Assembly (NCBI GenBank): GCA_046160725.1
Contig: JBJXHB010000163.1
Coordinates: 1-25,958 of the forward strand
DNA: 25,958 nucleotides
Reading direction: 5' to 3'
DNA from: JBJXHB01 sp046160725
GTDB lineage: Bacteria; Pseudomonadota; Gammaproteobacteria; Burkholderiales; Burkholderiaceae_C
The translations under genes and the position numbers were made by a program. Under the pieces are notes generated by a model. The model had not been told where the DNA came from, ran no database searches, and saw only the letters and a program-made list of their open reading frames with translations. Below, in pieces: positions 13,908 through 23,259 of the stretch. Position 1 is the stretch's first letter, and the number at the start of each line of letters is the position of its first letter.

Positions 13908-16900
13908 ATGACCGCGCCTGAACCGCCCCTCCTCTCCGTCGGCCGGCGACACACCGTGCCGCGGCCGCTGGCGTCGGCCGATGCGTTGCAGCTGGCACGC
14001 CTGGCTCAGCAGACCGTGGCCGACCGGCGCATGCTGGTGGTGTTCACGGCCGACCCGGCGGACTGCCAGCGCCTGGCCGACGAGTTGCCGTTTTTCGCGC
14101 CGGGCTTGACGCCCAGTGTCTTCCCGGACTGGGAGACCCTGCCCTATGACACCTTTTCGCCGCACCAGGACCTGATCAGCGAGCGCCTGGCCACGCTGTG
14201 GCGCATCCACGCCGGCGATGCCCAGGTGGTGCTGCTGCCGGCCGTCACGGCGCTGACGCGGCTGGCGCCGCCGTCCTTCCTGGCTGGCACCACCTTCGAC
14301 TTCAAGGTCAAGTCGCGTCTGGACGAGGCCGCGTTCCGGGCCCAGCTGACCCTGGCCGGCTACCAGCATGTCAGCCAGGTGGTGGCGCCAGGCGAATATG
14401 CCGTCCGTGGCAGCCTGATCGACCTGTTTCCAATGGGCTCGCCGATGCCCTACCGGGTCGACCTGTTCGACGACGAGGTGGACTCCATCCGCACCTTCGA
14501 CCCGGACAGCCAGCGCAGCCTGTATCCGGTGCCGCACGTGCGGCTGCTGCCGGGGCGTGAGTTTCCGATGGACGAGGCGTCGCGCCAGATCTTTCGGGCG
14601 CGCTGGCGCGAACTGCTGGAGGGCGACCCGACGCGGTCGCGGATCTACAAGGACATCGCCGATGGCATCGCCACGGCCGGCATCGAGTACTACCTGCCGC
14701 TGTTCTTCGAGCAGCCCGCCACGCTGTTCGACTACCTGCGGGATAGGGCCACGCTGGTGCTGCACGGCGACGTGGACCAGGCGCTGGAGCGCTTCTGGAC
14801 CGACACCCGTGAGCGCCACCGGTTTGCGGCGGCCATGCCCGACCGGCCGGTGCTGCCGCCGCAGGCCATCTACCAGCGCGTGGACGAGTTCTTCAGTGCC
14901 CTCCAGGCCTACCCGGTTCTGGTCCAGCGTGGCGCCGAGCCGGTCAGCTGGGCCCGGCCGTTGCCGGACCTGGCGGTGGATCGCGGCGCCACCGAGCCCA
15001 TGGCCGCCCTGGCCCGGCACCTGTCCCAGACGCCGCACCGTGTGCTGCTGCTGGCCGAAAGCGACGGCCGGCGCGAGAGCCTGCTGGAGCTGCTGCGCGA
15101 GCATCGCCTGCATCCGCCCGGCGCGGACTCGCTGGCGGACTTCATCGCCGGCGAGGAGCGCGTGGCCATCGCCGTCGCGCCGCTGGCTGAGGGTTTCGTC
15201 TGGCTGCCCGGTGACGGCACCGACGGTGCCATCCATCTGGTCACCGAGACCGAGCTGTTCGCCACCGCGCCGCAGGCCCGGCGCAAGCGGCGCCAGCAGG
15301 AGGCGACCAGCAGCGTCGAGGCGCTGATCCGCGACCTGTCGGAGCTCAAGGTCGGCGACCCGGTGGTGCATGTCCAGCATGGCATCGGGCGCTACCGCGG
15401 GCTGGTGCACATCGACCTCGGCGACGGCGCCAGCGAGTTCCTGCACCTGGCCTATGCCGACGATGCCACGCTGTACGTGCCGGTGGCCCAGTTGCACCTG
15501 ATCGGCCGCTACACCGGCGTGGCGGCCGACGAGGCGCCGCTGCACCGCCTGGGATCGGGCCAATGGGAGAAGGCCCGCCGCAAGGCCGCCGAGCAGGTGC
15601 GCGACGTGGCCGCGGAGTTGCTGAACCTGTATGCCCGGCGCGCCGCCCGGGAGGGCTATGCGCACCGCTTCTCGGCCCATGACTACGAGGCCTTTGCGGC
15701 CAGCTTCGGCTTTGAGGAGACGGCCGACCAGCGGGCCGCCATCCATGCCGTGATCCAGGACATGGTCAGCCCCAAGCCGATGGACCGGCTGGTCTGCGGC
15801 GATGTCGGCTTCGGCAAGACCGAGGTCGCGCTGCGCGCCGCCTTCGTGGCCATGCACGGCGGCAAGCAGGTGGCCATCCTGGCGCCGACCACGCTGCTGG
15901 CCGAACAGCACTTTCAGACCATTGCCGACCGTTTTGGCAAGTGGCCGGTGAAGGTGGCGGAGTTGTCGCGCTTCCGCACGCCCAAGGAGGTACAGGCCGC
16001 GCTGGACGGGCTGGCCGACGGCAGCATCGACATCGTGGTCGGCACCCACAAGTTGCTGTCGCCCACCATCAAGTACAAGCGCCTGGGCCTGCTGGTGGTG
16101 GACGAGGAGCACCGCTTTGGCGTGCGCCACAAGGAGGCCATCAAGGCCCTGCGGGCCGAGGTCGACGTGCTCACACTGACGGCCACGCCGATCCCGCGCA
16201 CGCTGGGCATGGCGCTGGAGGGCCTGCGCGACCTGTCGGTGATCGCCACTGCGCCGCAGCGGCGCCTGGCCATCAAGACCTTCGTGCGCAACGAGGGCAA
16301 GTCGGTGATCCGCGAGGCCGTGCTGCGCGAGCTCAAGCGCGGCGGCCAGGTCTACTTTTTGCACAACGAGGTGGAGACCATCCGGCATCGGGCCGAGCAG
16401 CTGGCCGAGCTGCTGCCCGAGGCACGCATCGCCATCGCCCATGGCCAGATGCCTGAGCGCGAGCTGGAGCGCGTGATGCGGGACTTCGTGGCCCAGCGCC
16501 ACAACGTGTTGCTGTGCTCCACCATCATCGAGACCGGCATCGATGTCGCCAGTGCCAACACCATCGTCATCTGCCGTGCCGACAAGTTCGGCCTGGCCCA
16601 GTTGCACCAGCTGCGCGGCCGGGTCGGACGCAGCCACCACCAGGCCTATGCCTACCTGCTGGTGCCGGACGTGGAGAGCCTGCCCAAGCAGGCCCAGATG
16701 CGGCTGGATGCGATCCAGAGCATGGAGGAGCTGGGTTCCGGCTTCTACCTGGCCATGCATGACCTGGAGATCCGCGGCTGCGGCGAGGTGCTGGGCGACA
16801 AGCAAAGCGGCAACATGATGGAGGTGGGCTTCCAGCTCTACAACGACATGCTGGCCGAGGCGGTGCGGGCGCTCAAGAGCGGTCGCGAGCCCGACCTGCT

Positions 16901-17384
16901 CAGCCCGACCGGCGTGTTCGGCGGCACCACCGAGGTCAACCTGCACGTACCGGCCCTGCTGCCGGATGCCTATTGCGGCGACGTGCATGCGCGGCTGTCG
17001 CTGTACAAGCGGCTGGCCCAGGCCGACACCGCCGACCGCCTGGATGCGCTGCTGGAGGAGGTGACCGACCGCTTCGGCAAGCTGCCGGCGCAGGGCCAGG
17101 CCCTGTTCGACGGCCACCGGTTGCGCATACTGGCGCGCAGCTATGGCGTGCAGAAAATCGATGCCGGCCCGCATGGCATGAGCATTCTGTTCCGACCCAA
17201 CCCACCGATCGATGCCATGCGCATCGTCGCCCTGGTGCAGCGCGAACGCCACATCAAGCTGGCCGGCAACGACAAGCTGCGTATCGCCCGCACCCTGCCC
17301 GATGCCCGCGACCGGGCCAACACCATCCGCGACGTGCTGCGCGCGCTGGGGCCGCCACTGGCGTCGGCGGCGCCAACGGCATAG
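13908..17384 (+). CDS. mfd: Transcription-repair coupling factor Mfd
   Basis: Mfd removes RNA polymerase stalled at DNA damage and recruits UvrA. The protein has 1158 residues, full length for the family. The order is a UvrB-like N-terminal module (about 1-330), a linker domain, the RNA-polymerase-interaction domain (about 475-550, with LKVGDPVVHVQHGIGRYRGL), the RecG-like translocase (about 590-960) and the C-terminal TRCF domain. Translocase motifs include Walker A GDVGFGKT (631-638, K637), DEEH (732-735), TATPIPRTL and QLRGRVGRS. The ATG at 13908 has no clear ribosome site and is preceded by a strong hairpin. serB follows after 21 bases. The arrangement opposite ispDF is, to my recollection, common in betaproteobacteria. 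A very long open frame on the opposite strand is a GC artefact. Confidence 0.98.
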   Translation: MTAPEPPLLSVGRRHTVPRPLASADALQLARLAQQTVADRRMLVVFTADPADCQRLADELPFFAPGLTPSVFPDWETLPYDTFSPHQDLISERLATLWRIHAGDAQVVLLPAVTALTRLAPPSFLAGTTFDFKVKSRLDEAAFRAQLTLAGYQHVSQVVAPGEYAVRGSLIDLFPMGSPMPYRVDLFDDEVDSIRTFDPDSQRSLYPVPHVRLLPGREFPMDEASRQIFRARWRELLEGDPTRSRIYKDIADGIATAGIEYYLPLFFEQPATLFDYLRDRATLVLHGDVDQALERFWTDTRERHRFAAAMPDRPVLPPQAIYQRVDEFFSALQAYPVLVQRGAEPVSWARPLPDLAVDRGATEPMAALARHLSQTPHRVLLLAESDGRRESLLELLREHRLHPPGADSLADFIAGEERVAIAVAPLAEGFVWLPGDGTDGAIHLVTETELFATAPQARRKRRQQEATSSVEALIRDLSELKVGDPVVHVQHGIGRYRGLVHIDLGDGASEFLHLAYADDATLYVPVAQLHLIGRYTGVAADEAPLHRLGSGQWEKARRKAAEQVRDVAAELLNLYARRAAREGYAHRFSAHDYEAFAASFGFEETADQRAAIHAVIQDMVSPKPMDRLVCGDVGFGKTEVALRAAFVAMHGGKQVAILAPTTLLAEQHFQTIADRFGKWPVKVAELSRFRTPKEVQAALDGLADGSIDIVVGTHKLLSPTIKYKRLGLLVVDEEHRFGVRHKEAIKALRAEVDVLTLTATPIPRTLGMALEGLRDLSVIATAPQRRLAIKTFVRNEGKSVIREAVLRELKRGGQVYFLHNEVETIRHRAEQLAELLPEARIAIAHGQMPERELERVMRDFVAQRHNVLLCSTIIETGIDVASANTIVICRADKFGLAQLHQLRGRVGRSHHQAYAYLLVPDVESLPKQAQMRLDAIQSMEELGSGFYLAMHDLEIRGCGEVLGDKQSGNMMEVGFQLYNDMLAEAVRALKSGREPDLLSPTGVFGGTTEVNLHVPALLPDAYCGDVHARLSLYKRLAQADTADRLDALLEEVTDRFGKLPAQGQALFDGHRLRILARSYGVQKIDAGPHGMSILFRPNPPIDAMRIVALVQRERHIKLAGNDKLRIARTLPDARDRANTIRDVLRALGPPLASAAPTA

Positions 17385-17405
17385 ACGCCGCCCAAGGACT
17401 CCACC

Positions 17406-18122
17406 ATGACGCAGGCGACCGAACACGCCCCAGGTCTCTTCATCCGTGGCTTCAAGGCGCCTTTGCGGCTCGCCGACTACCGGCTGGTGGCCTTCGACAT
17501 GGACTCCACGTTGATCAACATCGAGTGCATCGACGAGATCGCCGCCATGGCCGGCCGGCGCGAGCAGGTGGCCGAGATCACCGAGGCCGCGATGCGTGGT
17601 GAGATCGCCGACTACAAGGACAGCCTGCGCCGCCGCGTGGCCATGCTGGCCGGCGTGCCGCAGGACGCGCTGCAACGGGTCTATGACGAACGGCTGCGCC
17701 TGAACCCGGGCGTTGAGACCTTCGTCGCCGCCTGCCAGGCGGCCGGGCTGAAGACATTGCTGGTTTCAGGCGGCTTCACGTTCTTCAGCGACCGCGTCCG
17801 CCAACGCCTGCAACTGGACTTTGCACGGGCCAACACGCTGGGCATCTACAACGGTCGACTGACCGGCACGCTGTTCGACCGGCCCTGGGGCGACATCTGC
17901 GACGGCGCCGAGAAGCGGCGCGTGGTGCTGGAGGTGTGCGAACTGATGGGCATCCCCACCAGCCAGGCGGTGGCGGTTGGCGATGGCGCCAACGACCTGC
18001 CGATGATGTCGGTAGCGGGCCTGTCGATTGCCTTCCACGGAAAGCCGGCGGTGCGCGAGCAGGCCATGGTCTCGGTCGAGAGCGGCGGCATGGATCGGGT
18101 CCTGGAGGTCCTGGTGCCCTGA
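17406..18122 (+). CDS. serB: Phosphoserine phosphatase SerB
   Basis: SerB hydrolyses O-phosphoserine to L-serine, the last step of serine synthesis. It has 238 residues and is of the HAD superfamily, lacking the N-terminal ACT-like extension of the E. coli enzyme. Motif I is FDMDSTL with nucleophile D31 and acid/base D33. Motif II is LLVSGGFTFFSD, motif III the lysine of GAEKRRVV, and motif IV VGDGANDLPMM. AAGGA lies at a good distance before the ATG, and the gene follows mfd by 21 bases, so the two are probably cotranscribed. It converges on the TonB-like gene with a 33-base gap. Confidence 0.97.
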   Translation: MTQATEHAPGLFIRGFKAPLRLADYRLVAFDMDSTLINIECIDEIAAMAGRREQVAEITEAAMRGEIADYKDSLRRRVAMLAGVPQDALQRVYDERLRLNPGVETFVAACQAAGLKTLLVSGGFTFFSDRVRQRLQLDFARANTLGIYNGRLTGTLFDRPWGDICDGAEKRRVVLEVCELMGIPTSQAVAVGDGANDLPMMSVAGLSIAFHGKPAVREQAMVSVESGGMDRVLEVLVP

Positions 18123-18155
18123 GGCACAGGGCCGCGCCGTTGGCCGCGCAGGCAA

Positions 18156-19079
18156 TTACTGCGGCGGGTTGATCACCAGGTCCACCTGGTGCGCCAGGGC
18201 CCGCGCCAGGGGTGCGTAGCGCCATTGCTGTACCGCGGCGAGAACGGCCGACTCCATCGACCGGAAGGCATCGACGGTGCGGACGCCGACCTGCCCGACG
18301 CTGCCATCGGCCTGGATGGTGAACCCGACCTGGAACAGCGCCGGCCGTGTGAGTCGAGCCATCTGGCGCGCCGGGATGTCCGGCTCCACCATGTTGATCA
18401 GCCTGGGCGCTTCAGGCCTGGCGACGACCGCCGGCGTGGTAGCCACAGGCCCGATCGACGGGACGCCTCGAGCAACCGCAGGGGTCAACACCGGCCGATC
18501 CGCGGCGGGCGACGGTGGGGACGAGCCCAGCATCGTTGGCAACGCAGAGCCGGCTTCGGGCAGCCGCATCGACGCGACGGGCGTGGGCACCGGTGCTGCT
18601 GCCGGCAAGGTGGCCGGCGCCACGGCCGATGACGAGGGCGGACCCGCCGTCACCACCAGGGGCGCTGCAACTATTGGCACGGGCACCACCGCCGGTGGCG
18701 CCGCCGGCACCGGGTCGGACACGGCTGTCGCCGCTGTCGGCGTCGTCTCTGCGGGCGCCGGTGGCTCGCCTTGGGGTACCGCGGGCAGCGTCGCTGCAGC
18801 CGTTGCCGGCCGCCTTGGTGCGGCCAGCGTCGGAATGGTGACAACGCCCTCCGCCGCCGCTCTCGCGCCCGCTGGCCGGCGCGTGCGGGCTGCGTCCAGG
18901 ATCACCTGCATCGGACGATCTGCGTCCCGACGGGCACGGCTCATGGCCTCGGGCTGGGATGCTGCGGCAGCGGGCTTGGCGGCGTCGGCGGTGGCGGGCG
19001 CCCTCGCCGCCTGAGACCAGGAGACACCGGGCATCAACAGGCCGGACAGGGCAAATGCAATCGAAGGCAGGTTCGGCAT
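18156..19079 (-). CDS. Exported Pro/Ala-rich protein with TonB-like C-terminal domain
   Basis: This is a 307-residue protein. It begins with MPNLPSIAFALSGLLMPGVS, which looks like a signal peptide that could be cleaved near SWSQA rather than a long membrane anchor. Residues of about 25-220 are low-complexity Pro, Ala, Val and Thr, of the sort that spans the periplasm. The last 85 residues resemble a TonB C-terminal domain: VEPDIPARQMARLTRP, then FQVGFTIQADGSVGQVGV and VLAAVQQWRYAPLA. No exbB or exbD is nearby. I chose the ATG at 19079 with AAAGGG upstream; a GTG precedes it. The protein may deliver energy to an outer-membrane receptor only if the N-terminus stays in the membrane; otherwise it is a periplasmic TonB-domain protein of unknown role. 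Confidence 0.75.
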   Translation of the reverse strand: MPNLPSIAFALSGLLMPGVSWSQAARAPATADAAKPAAAASQPEAMSRARRDADRPMQVILDAARTRRPAGARAAAEGVVTIPTLAAPRRPATAAATLPAVPQGEPPAPAETTPTAATAVSDPVPAAPPAVVPVPIVAAPLVVTAGPPSSSAVAPATLPAAAPVPTPVASMRLPEAGSALPTMLGSSPPSPAADRPVLTPAVARGVPSIGPVATTPAVVARPEAPRLINMVEPDIPARQMARLTRPALFQVGFTIQADGSVGQVGVRTVDAFRSMESAVLAAVQQWRYAPLARALAHQVDLVINPPQ

Positions 19080-19162
19080 CACACGGCCCTTTCAGCCATG
19101 TTCTGCGAGCCGGCCCGCATCCCTGAAGGCGTCCGTGCTCGAAGCGGGCGGATTCTAGGAAC

Positions 19163-19195
19163 CGGCTTCGAAGCCGCACCCCCGCGAATGCGGGG
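19163..19195 (-). terminator. Tandem hairpins between hrpA and the TonB-like gene
   Basis: CGGCTTCGAAGCCG (19163-19176) is a perfect 14-base palindrome. Four bases on, CCCCGC-GAAT-GCGGGG (19180-19195) forms a second hairpin. Together they lie about 100 bases past the hrpA stop and 84 bases before the TonB-like start. They may end hrpA transcription, but no T-tract follows. The rest of the 213-base gap shows nothing recognisable. Confidence 0.35.
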
Positions 19196-19292
19196 CCGGG
19201 GCAACCCGTATGGCGGTCGAAATCGGTTGGCAGCGCTGAGCGGCGGCTACCCAAGACTTTTCCGCGCTTTCGGAGCCCGCGGCGAAGGCTGA

Positions 19293-22200
19293 TCAACGAG
19301 TCAATTGCTCCCACAGCCGATCCAGCCGCTTGACGCTGACGGGCTGCGGCGTGCGCAGTTCCTGTGCGAAGAGACTGATGCGCAGCTCCTCGATCTGCCA
19401 GCGGAACTCATCGACACGCGGATCGGCCCGGCCGCGCAGCTCCGACAGTCGGCGCAGCCAGCGTTGCTCCAGCGGCCGCAGCTCGGCCAGCCGCTGCGCA
19501 TCGCGCGCCGCATCAGCGCGCTGCTTGTCCAGCCGCATGACGATGCCCTTCAAGTAACGCGGCAAGTGCGACAGCTGCGCGGCCGGTGTGGACATCAGAA
19601 ACGTCCTCGGCACCAGCCGGGCCAGCTGGGCGGCCACATCCTCGGCCACCTCCTTGGGCGCGCGGCTGTCCTTCAGCTTGCGCGCTGCCGCCGCATGATC
19701 GGCCAGGATCATGGCCGCCAGACGTGCCACCTCCTGCGCAATCAGGTTCAGCCTGCTGCGCCCCTCGCCCAGGCGGGTGTCGAAGCCCGCGGCGGTGGTG
19801 GGCAAGGGCTCGGCCAGGAAGGCCCGGTCCAGGGCGACGTCGATGATCTGGTTGCGCAAATCCTCGGCGCTGCCCAGCGCCATGAACCAGCCCGCCATCC
19901 GGGCCAGGTCGGGTATGTTCTTCTCCAGGTACTTCAGCGGCTCGCGCAGGGCCAGCGCCACCAGCCGGCGCAGGCCGACACGGTGACGCGCCGCCGCGAC
20001 ATCGGGCTCGTCGAAGACCTCGATCTCGACATGGCTGCCATGGTCGACCAGCGCGGGGAAGCCCACCATGACCTGCCCGCCCTTGCGGACCTCCATCAGC
20101 TCTGGCAGCTCGCCGAACGACCAACGCGTGTGGCGCTCACCCGCGGCGGGTGGTTCCGCCAGGGTGACGGCGGCGGATGCCGCCGACGGGCTTGGCCCCG
20201 CCGCTTGCGACACCGTATCGGCCCGACCCACGCTCGCCGCGTCGGCGGCCGGCGCGGGACTGCTGACCAGGCTGAGCTGGGCCAGCGCCTGGAAAGCGCT
20301 GCGGGCCTGATGACCCCACTGTGCCTTCAGCGCCGCCAGGTTGCGGCCCATGGCCATCTGGCGGCCATGCTCGTCCGCCAACAGCAGGTTCAGGAACAGG
20401 TGGCCCGGGACCATCTCCAGCTTGAAGTCGGCGCGCTGCACCGGCAACTGGGCATGCCGGCGCACACGGTCCTGCAGGTTGTCCAGCAGCGAGCCCTCGC
20501 CGAACGGCACCTCGTCGGCAAAGGCCTGGGCAAACTCGGCCAGCGGCATGCAACGCGCACGGGGCTTGCCGGGAAGGCTCTTCAGCAGCGCCTGCACCTT
20601 GGCCGCCACCAGGCCCGGCACCAGCCATTCGCATCGCGCCTCGCTGACCTGGTTCAGCGCATAGATCGGCACCGTCACCGTCACACCGTCGCGCGGGTCA
20701 CCGGGCTCATGCAGGTAGCTCGCCGCGCAGTCCACGCCGCCCAGCCGCACCAGCTTGGGATACGCCGCCGTGGTGACGCCGGCCGCCTCGTGCCGCATCA
20801 GCTCTTCGCGGGTCAGCATCAGCAAGTGCGGCTGACGCCTCATCTCCTGCCGATACCAGCGCTCCAGCGTCACCGCACCGACCACATCGGCCGGCAGCAG
20901 CCGGTCATAGAAGCCGTGGATCAGCTCGTCGTCGACCAGCACGTCCTGGCGCCTGGCCTTGTGCTCCAGGTCCTGCACCTGGCGCAGCAGCTTGCGGTTG
21001 TGGTCAAAGAAGGCCAGCCGGCAGTCCCAGTCGCCCTCGACCAGCGCCTGGCGGATGAAGATCTCGCGCGCTGCCGCTGGGTCGACCTGCGCAAACGACA
21101 CCCGCCGATTGCTGTAGACGACCAACCCGTAGAGGGTGGCCCGCTCCAATGCCACGACCTCGGCTGCCTTGCGCTCCCAATGCGGCTCCAGCAGCTGCCG
21201 CTTCAGCAGGTGACCGGCCACCTGCTCGATCCAGCGCGGGTCGATCAGGGCCAGCCCCCGACCGTACAGCCGGGTGGTCTCCACCAGCTCGGCCGCCATC
21301 AGCCAGCGCGGCGGCTTCTTGCTCAGGTGGGCACCGGGGTGCGGCCAGAAGTGGATGCCCCGTGCGCCCAGCCAGTGGTCCTCGTCATCGGACTTGCAGC
21401 CCAGGTTGCCCAGCAGGCCGGCCATCATCGACAGGTGCAGTTGCTCGTAAGTGGCCGGCGTGCCGTTCAGGCGCCAGCCCTGCTCGGCCACCAGGGTATG
21501 CAACTGGGCATGGATGTCGCGCCATTCCCGCACCCGGCGCGGGTTGACGAACTGCTCGCGCAGCCGCTGCTCCTGCTGGCGGTTGCTCAACTTGTGCTGG
21601 TCGATCTGCTGGCCGGCATGGCCATGGACACCGCGGCCGGCCTCGATCCATTGCCACAGCTTCAGATAGCCGCTGAACTCGCTGCGCTCGTCGTCGAACA
21701 GCTTGTGCTTCTGGTCGGCCGCCTGCTGCAGGTCCAGCGGGCGGTCGCGCACGTCCTGCACCGACAGCGCCGACGCCACGATCAAGGCCTCGGTCAGCGC
21801 CTCGCGTTGGCGTGCCTCCAGGATCATGCGGCCCAGGCGCGGGTCCAGTGGCAGACGGGCCAGCTCGAGCCCGGTGGCGGTCAGCTCATGAGCGTCATCG
21901 ATGGCGCCGAGTTCATCCAGCAGCGCATATCCGTCCGCCACCGCCCGCGGTCGCGGCGGCTCGAGGAATGGGAATTCCTCCACCGACGGCAAATGCAGGC
22001 TCTTCATGCGCAGGATCACACCGGCCAGCGACGAGCGCAGGATCTCCGGGTCGGTGAATGCGGGCCGCTGCGGGAAGTCGGCCTGGCCGTAAAGTCGGAT
22101 GCAGATGCCGTCGGCGACGCGGCCGCAGCGCCCTGCTCGCTGCTGCGCTGCGGCCTGGCTGATCGGCTCGACCAGCAATTGCTCGACCTTGCTGCGCCAG

Positions 22201-23180
22201 CTGTATCGCTTGACGCGCGCCAGCCCGGAGTCGATGACGAAGCGGATGCCGGGTACCGTCAGCGAGGTCTCGGCGACGTTTGTGGCCAACACGATGCGCC
22301 GCCCGTGGCTGGGTGAGAAGACGCGGTCCTGCTCGGCCTGGGACAGGCGTGCAAACAACGGCAGCACCTCGGGCGACGGGCCGCCACGGTGCTGCCGCGC
22401 GAGATGCCGCGTCAGGTGGGCCGCCGCGTCTCGGATTTCGCGCTCACCCGGCAGGAAGACCAGGATGTCACCGGTGCCATCGCGCCAGAGCTCGTCAACC
22501 GCGTCGGCAATGGCCTCGTCGAGTCCGTACTCGCGCGATTCCTCGAACGGCCGCCAGCGCTGCTGCACCGGATACAACCGCCCGGACACCTGGATCACCG
22601 GCGCCGACCCGGCCCTGGACGCGAAGTGCGCCGCGAAGCGGTCGGCGTCGATGGTGGCCGAGGTGATGATCAGCTTCAGGTCCGGTCGCCGCGGCAACAG
22701 GTTGCGCAGGTAACCGAGCAGGAAGTCGATGTTGAGGCTGCGCTCGTGTGCCTCATCGATGATCAGCGTGCGGTAGCGCCGCAGCAGCGGGTCGCCTTGC
22801 GTCTCGGCCAGCAGGATGCCGTCGGTCATCAGCTTGATCACCGCGCCGGGCGACAGCCTGTCCTGGAAGCGCACCTTGAAGCCCACGACCTCGCCCAGCG
22901 GCGTCTGCATCTCGTCCGCGATGCGGCGCGCCACGCTGGTGGCGGCAATGCGCCTAGGCTGGGTATGGCCGATCAGGCCGCGCGGGCGCCCAGGCGGTGC
23001 CGCTGCATCCTCGGCGCGAGCCAACTCCAGCGCGATCTTGGGCAGCTGGGTGGTCTTGCCCGACCCGGTCTCGCCGCAGACGATGACCACCGGGTGGTCA
23101 CGCAGGGCGCGCGCAATCTCCTCGCGCCGGGCCGATACCGGCAGCGCTTCGGGATACTCGATGACAGGGGCGCCGGACAC
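19293..23180 (-). CDS. hrpA: ATP-dependent RNA helicase HrpA
   Basis: This is a DEAH-box RNA helicase of 1295 residues, the usual size for HrpA. E. coli HrpA has been linked to mRNA processing and to rescue of stalled or collided ribosomes. The N-terminal helicase core has Walker A GETGSGKTT (36-44), D142-E-A-H145 in IIDEAHERS, SATID, and QRAGRCGR of motif VI. HA2 and OB-fold domains follow, then the long DUF3418 C-terminal region. An Ala/Ser/Pro-rich stretch of about 40 residues (near 960-1000, PAPAADAASVGRAD onward) interrupts the C-terminal part and is probably a flexible loop. The start is the GTG at 23180, the farthest possible start, and gives the expected N-terminus just before the LPVSARREEI helix. 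It is divergent in neighbourhood from argA, separated by the VOC gene. Confidence 0.95.
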   Translation of the reverse strand: MSGAPVIEYPEALPVSARREEIARALRDHPVVIVCGETGSGKTTQLPKIALELARAEDAAAPPGRPRGLIGHTQPRRIAATSVARRIADEMQTPLGEVVGFKVRFQDRLSPGAVIKLMTDGILLAETQGDPLLRRYRTLIIDEAHERSLNIDFLLGYLRNLLPRRPDLKLIITSATIDADRFAAHFASRAGSAPVIQVSGRLYPVQQRWRPFEESREYGLDEAIADAVDELWRDGTGDILVFLPGEREIRDAAAHLTRHLARQHRGGPSPEVLPLFARLSQAEQDRVFSPSHGRRIVLATNVAETSLTVPGIRFVIDSGLARVKRYSWRSKVEQLLVEPISQAAAQQRAGRCGRVADGICIRLYGQADFPQRPAFTDPEILRSSLAGVILRMKSLHLPSVEEFPFLEPPRPRAVADGYALLDELGAIDDAHELTATGLELARLPLDPRLGRMILEARQREALTEALIVASALSVQDVRDRPLDLQQAADQKHKLFDDERSEFSGYLKLWQWIEAGRGVHGHAGQQIDQHKLSNRQQEQRLREQFVNPRRVREWRDIHAQLHTLVAEQGWRLNGTPATYEQLHLSMMAGLLGNLGCKSDDEDHWLGARGIHFWPHPGAHLSKKPPRWLMAAELVETTRLYGRGLALIDPRWIEQVAGHLLKRQLLEPHWERKAAEVVALERATLYGLVVYSNRRVSFAQVDPAAAREIFIRQALVEGDWDCRLAFFDHNRKLLRQVQDLEHKARRQDVLVDDELIHGFYDRLLPADVVGAVTLERWYRQEMRRQPHLLMLTREELMRHEAAGVTTAAYPKLVRLGGVDCAASYLHEPGDPRDGVTVTVPIYALNQVSEARCEWLVPGLVAAKVQALLKSLPGKPRARCMPLAEFAQAFADEVPFGEGSLLDNLQDRVRRHAQLPVQRADFKLEMVPGHLFLNLLLADEHGRQMAMGRNLAALKAQWGHQARSAFQALAQLSLVSSPAPAADAASVGRADTVSQAAGPSPSAASAAVTLAEPPAAGERHTRWSFGELPELMEVRKGGQVMVGFPALVDHGSHVEIEVFDEPDVAAARHRVGLRRLVALALREPLKYLEKNIPDLARMAGWFMALGSAEDLRNQIIDVALDRAFLAEPLPTTAAGFDTRLGEGRSRLNLIAQEVARLAAMILADHAAAARKLKDSRAPKEVAEDVAAQLARLVPRTFLMSTPAAQLSHLPRYLKGIVMRLDKQRADAARDAQRLAELRPLEQRWLRRLSELRGRADPRVDEFRWQIEELRISLFAQELRTPQPVSVKRLDRLWEQLTR

Positions 23181-23259
23181 GGGACGCGCATGTTATGCGG
23201 CCAGGTCCGCACCCCGATGGTTGCCACCGCCGCCGACGTGGCGCCCGACGCGGCTTGGG

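Noticed and set aside
13848..17675. A 1275-codon open frame on the minus strand opposite mfd and part of serB
   Set aside because: It is antisense to a full-length conserved Mfd in the codon-phase typical of GC-rich shadows. The translation is rich in Gln, His, Arg and Gly with no domain, and has no ribosome site.
19305..22316. A 1003-codon open frame on the plus strand opposite hrpA
   Set aside because: It mirrors the hrpA coding frame, has Gln/His/Arg-rich low-complexity translation, and no recognisable motif or promoter.
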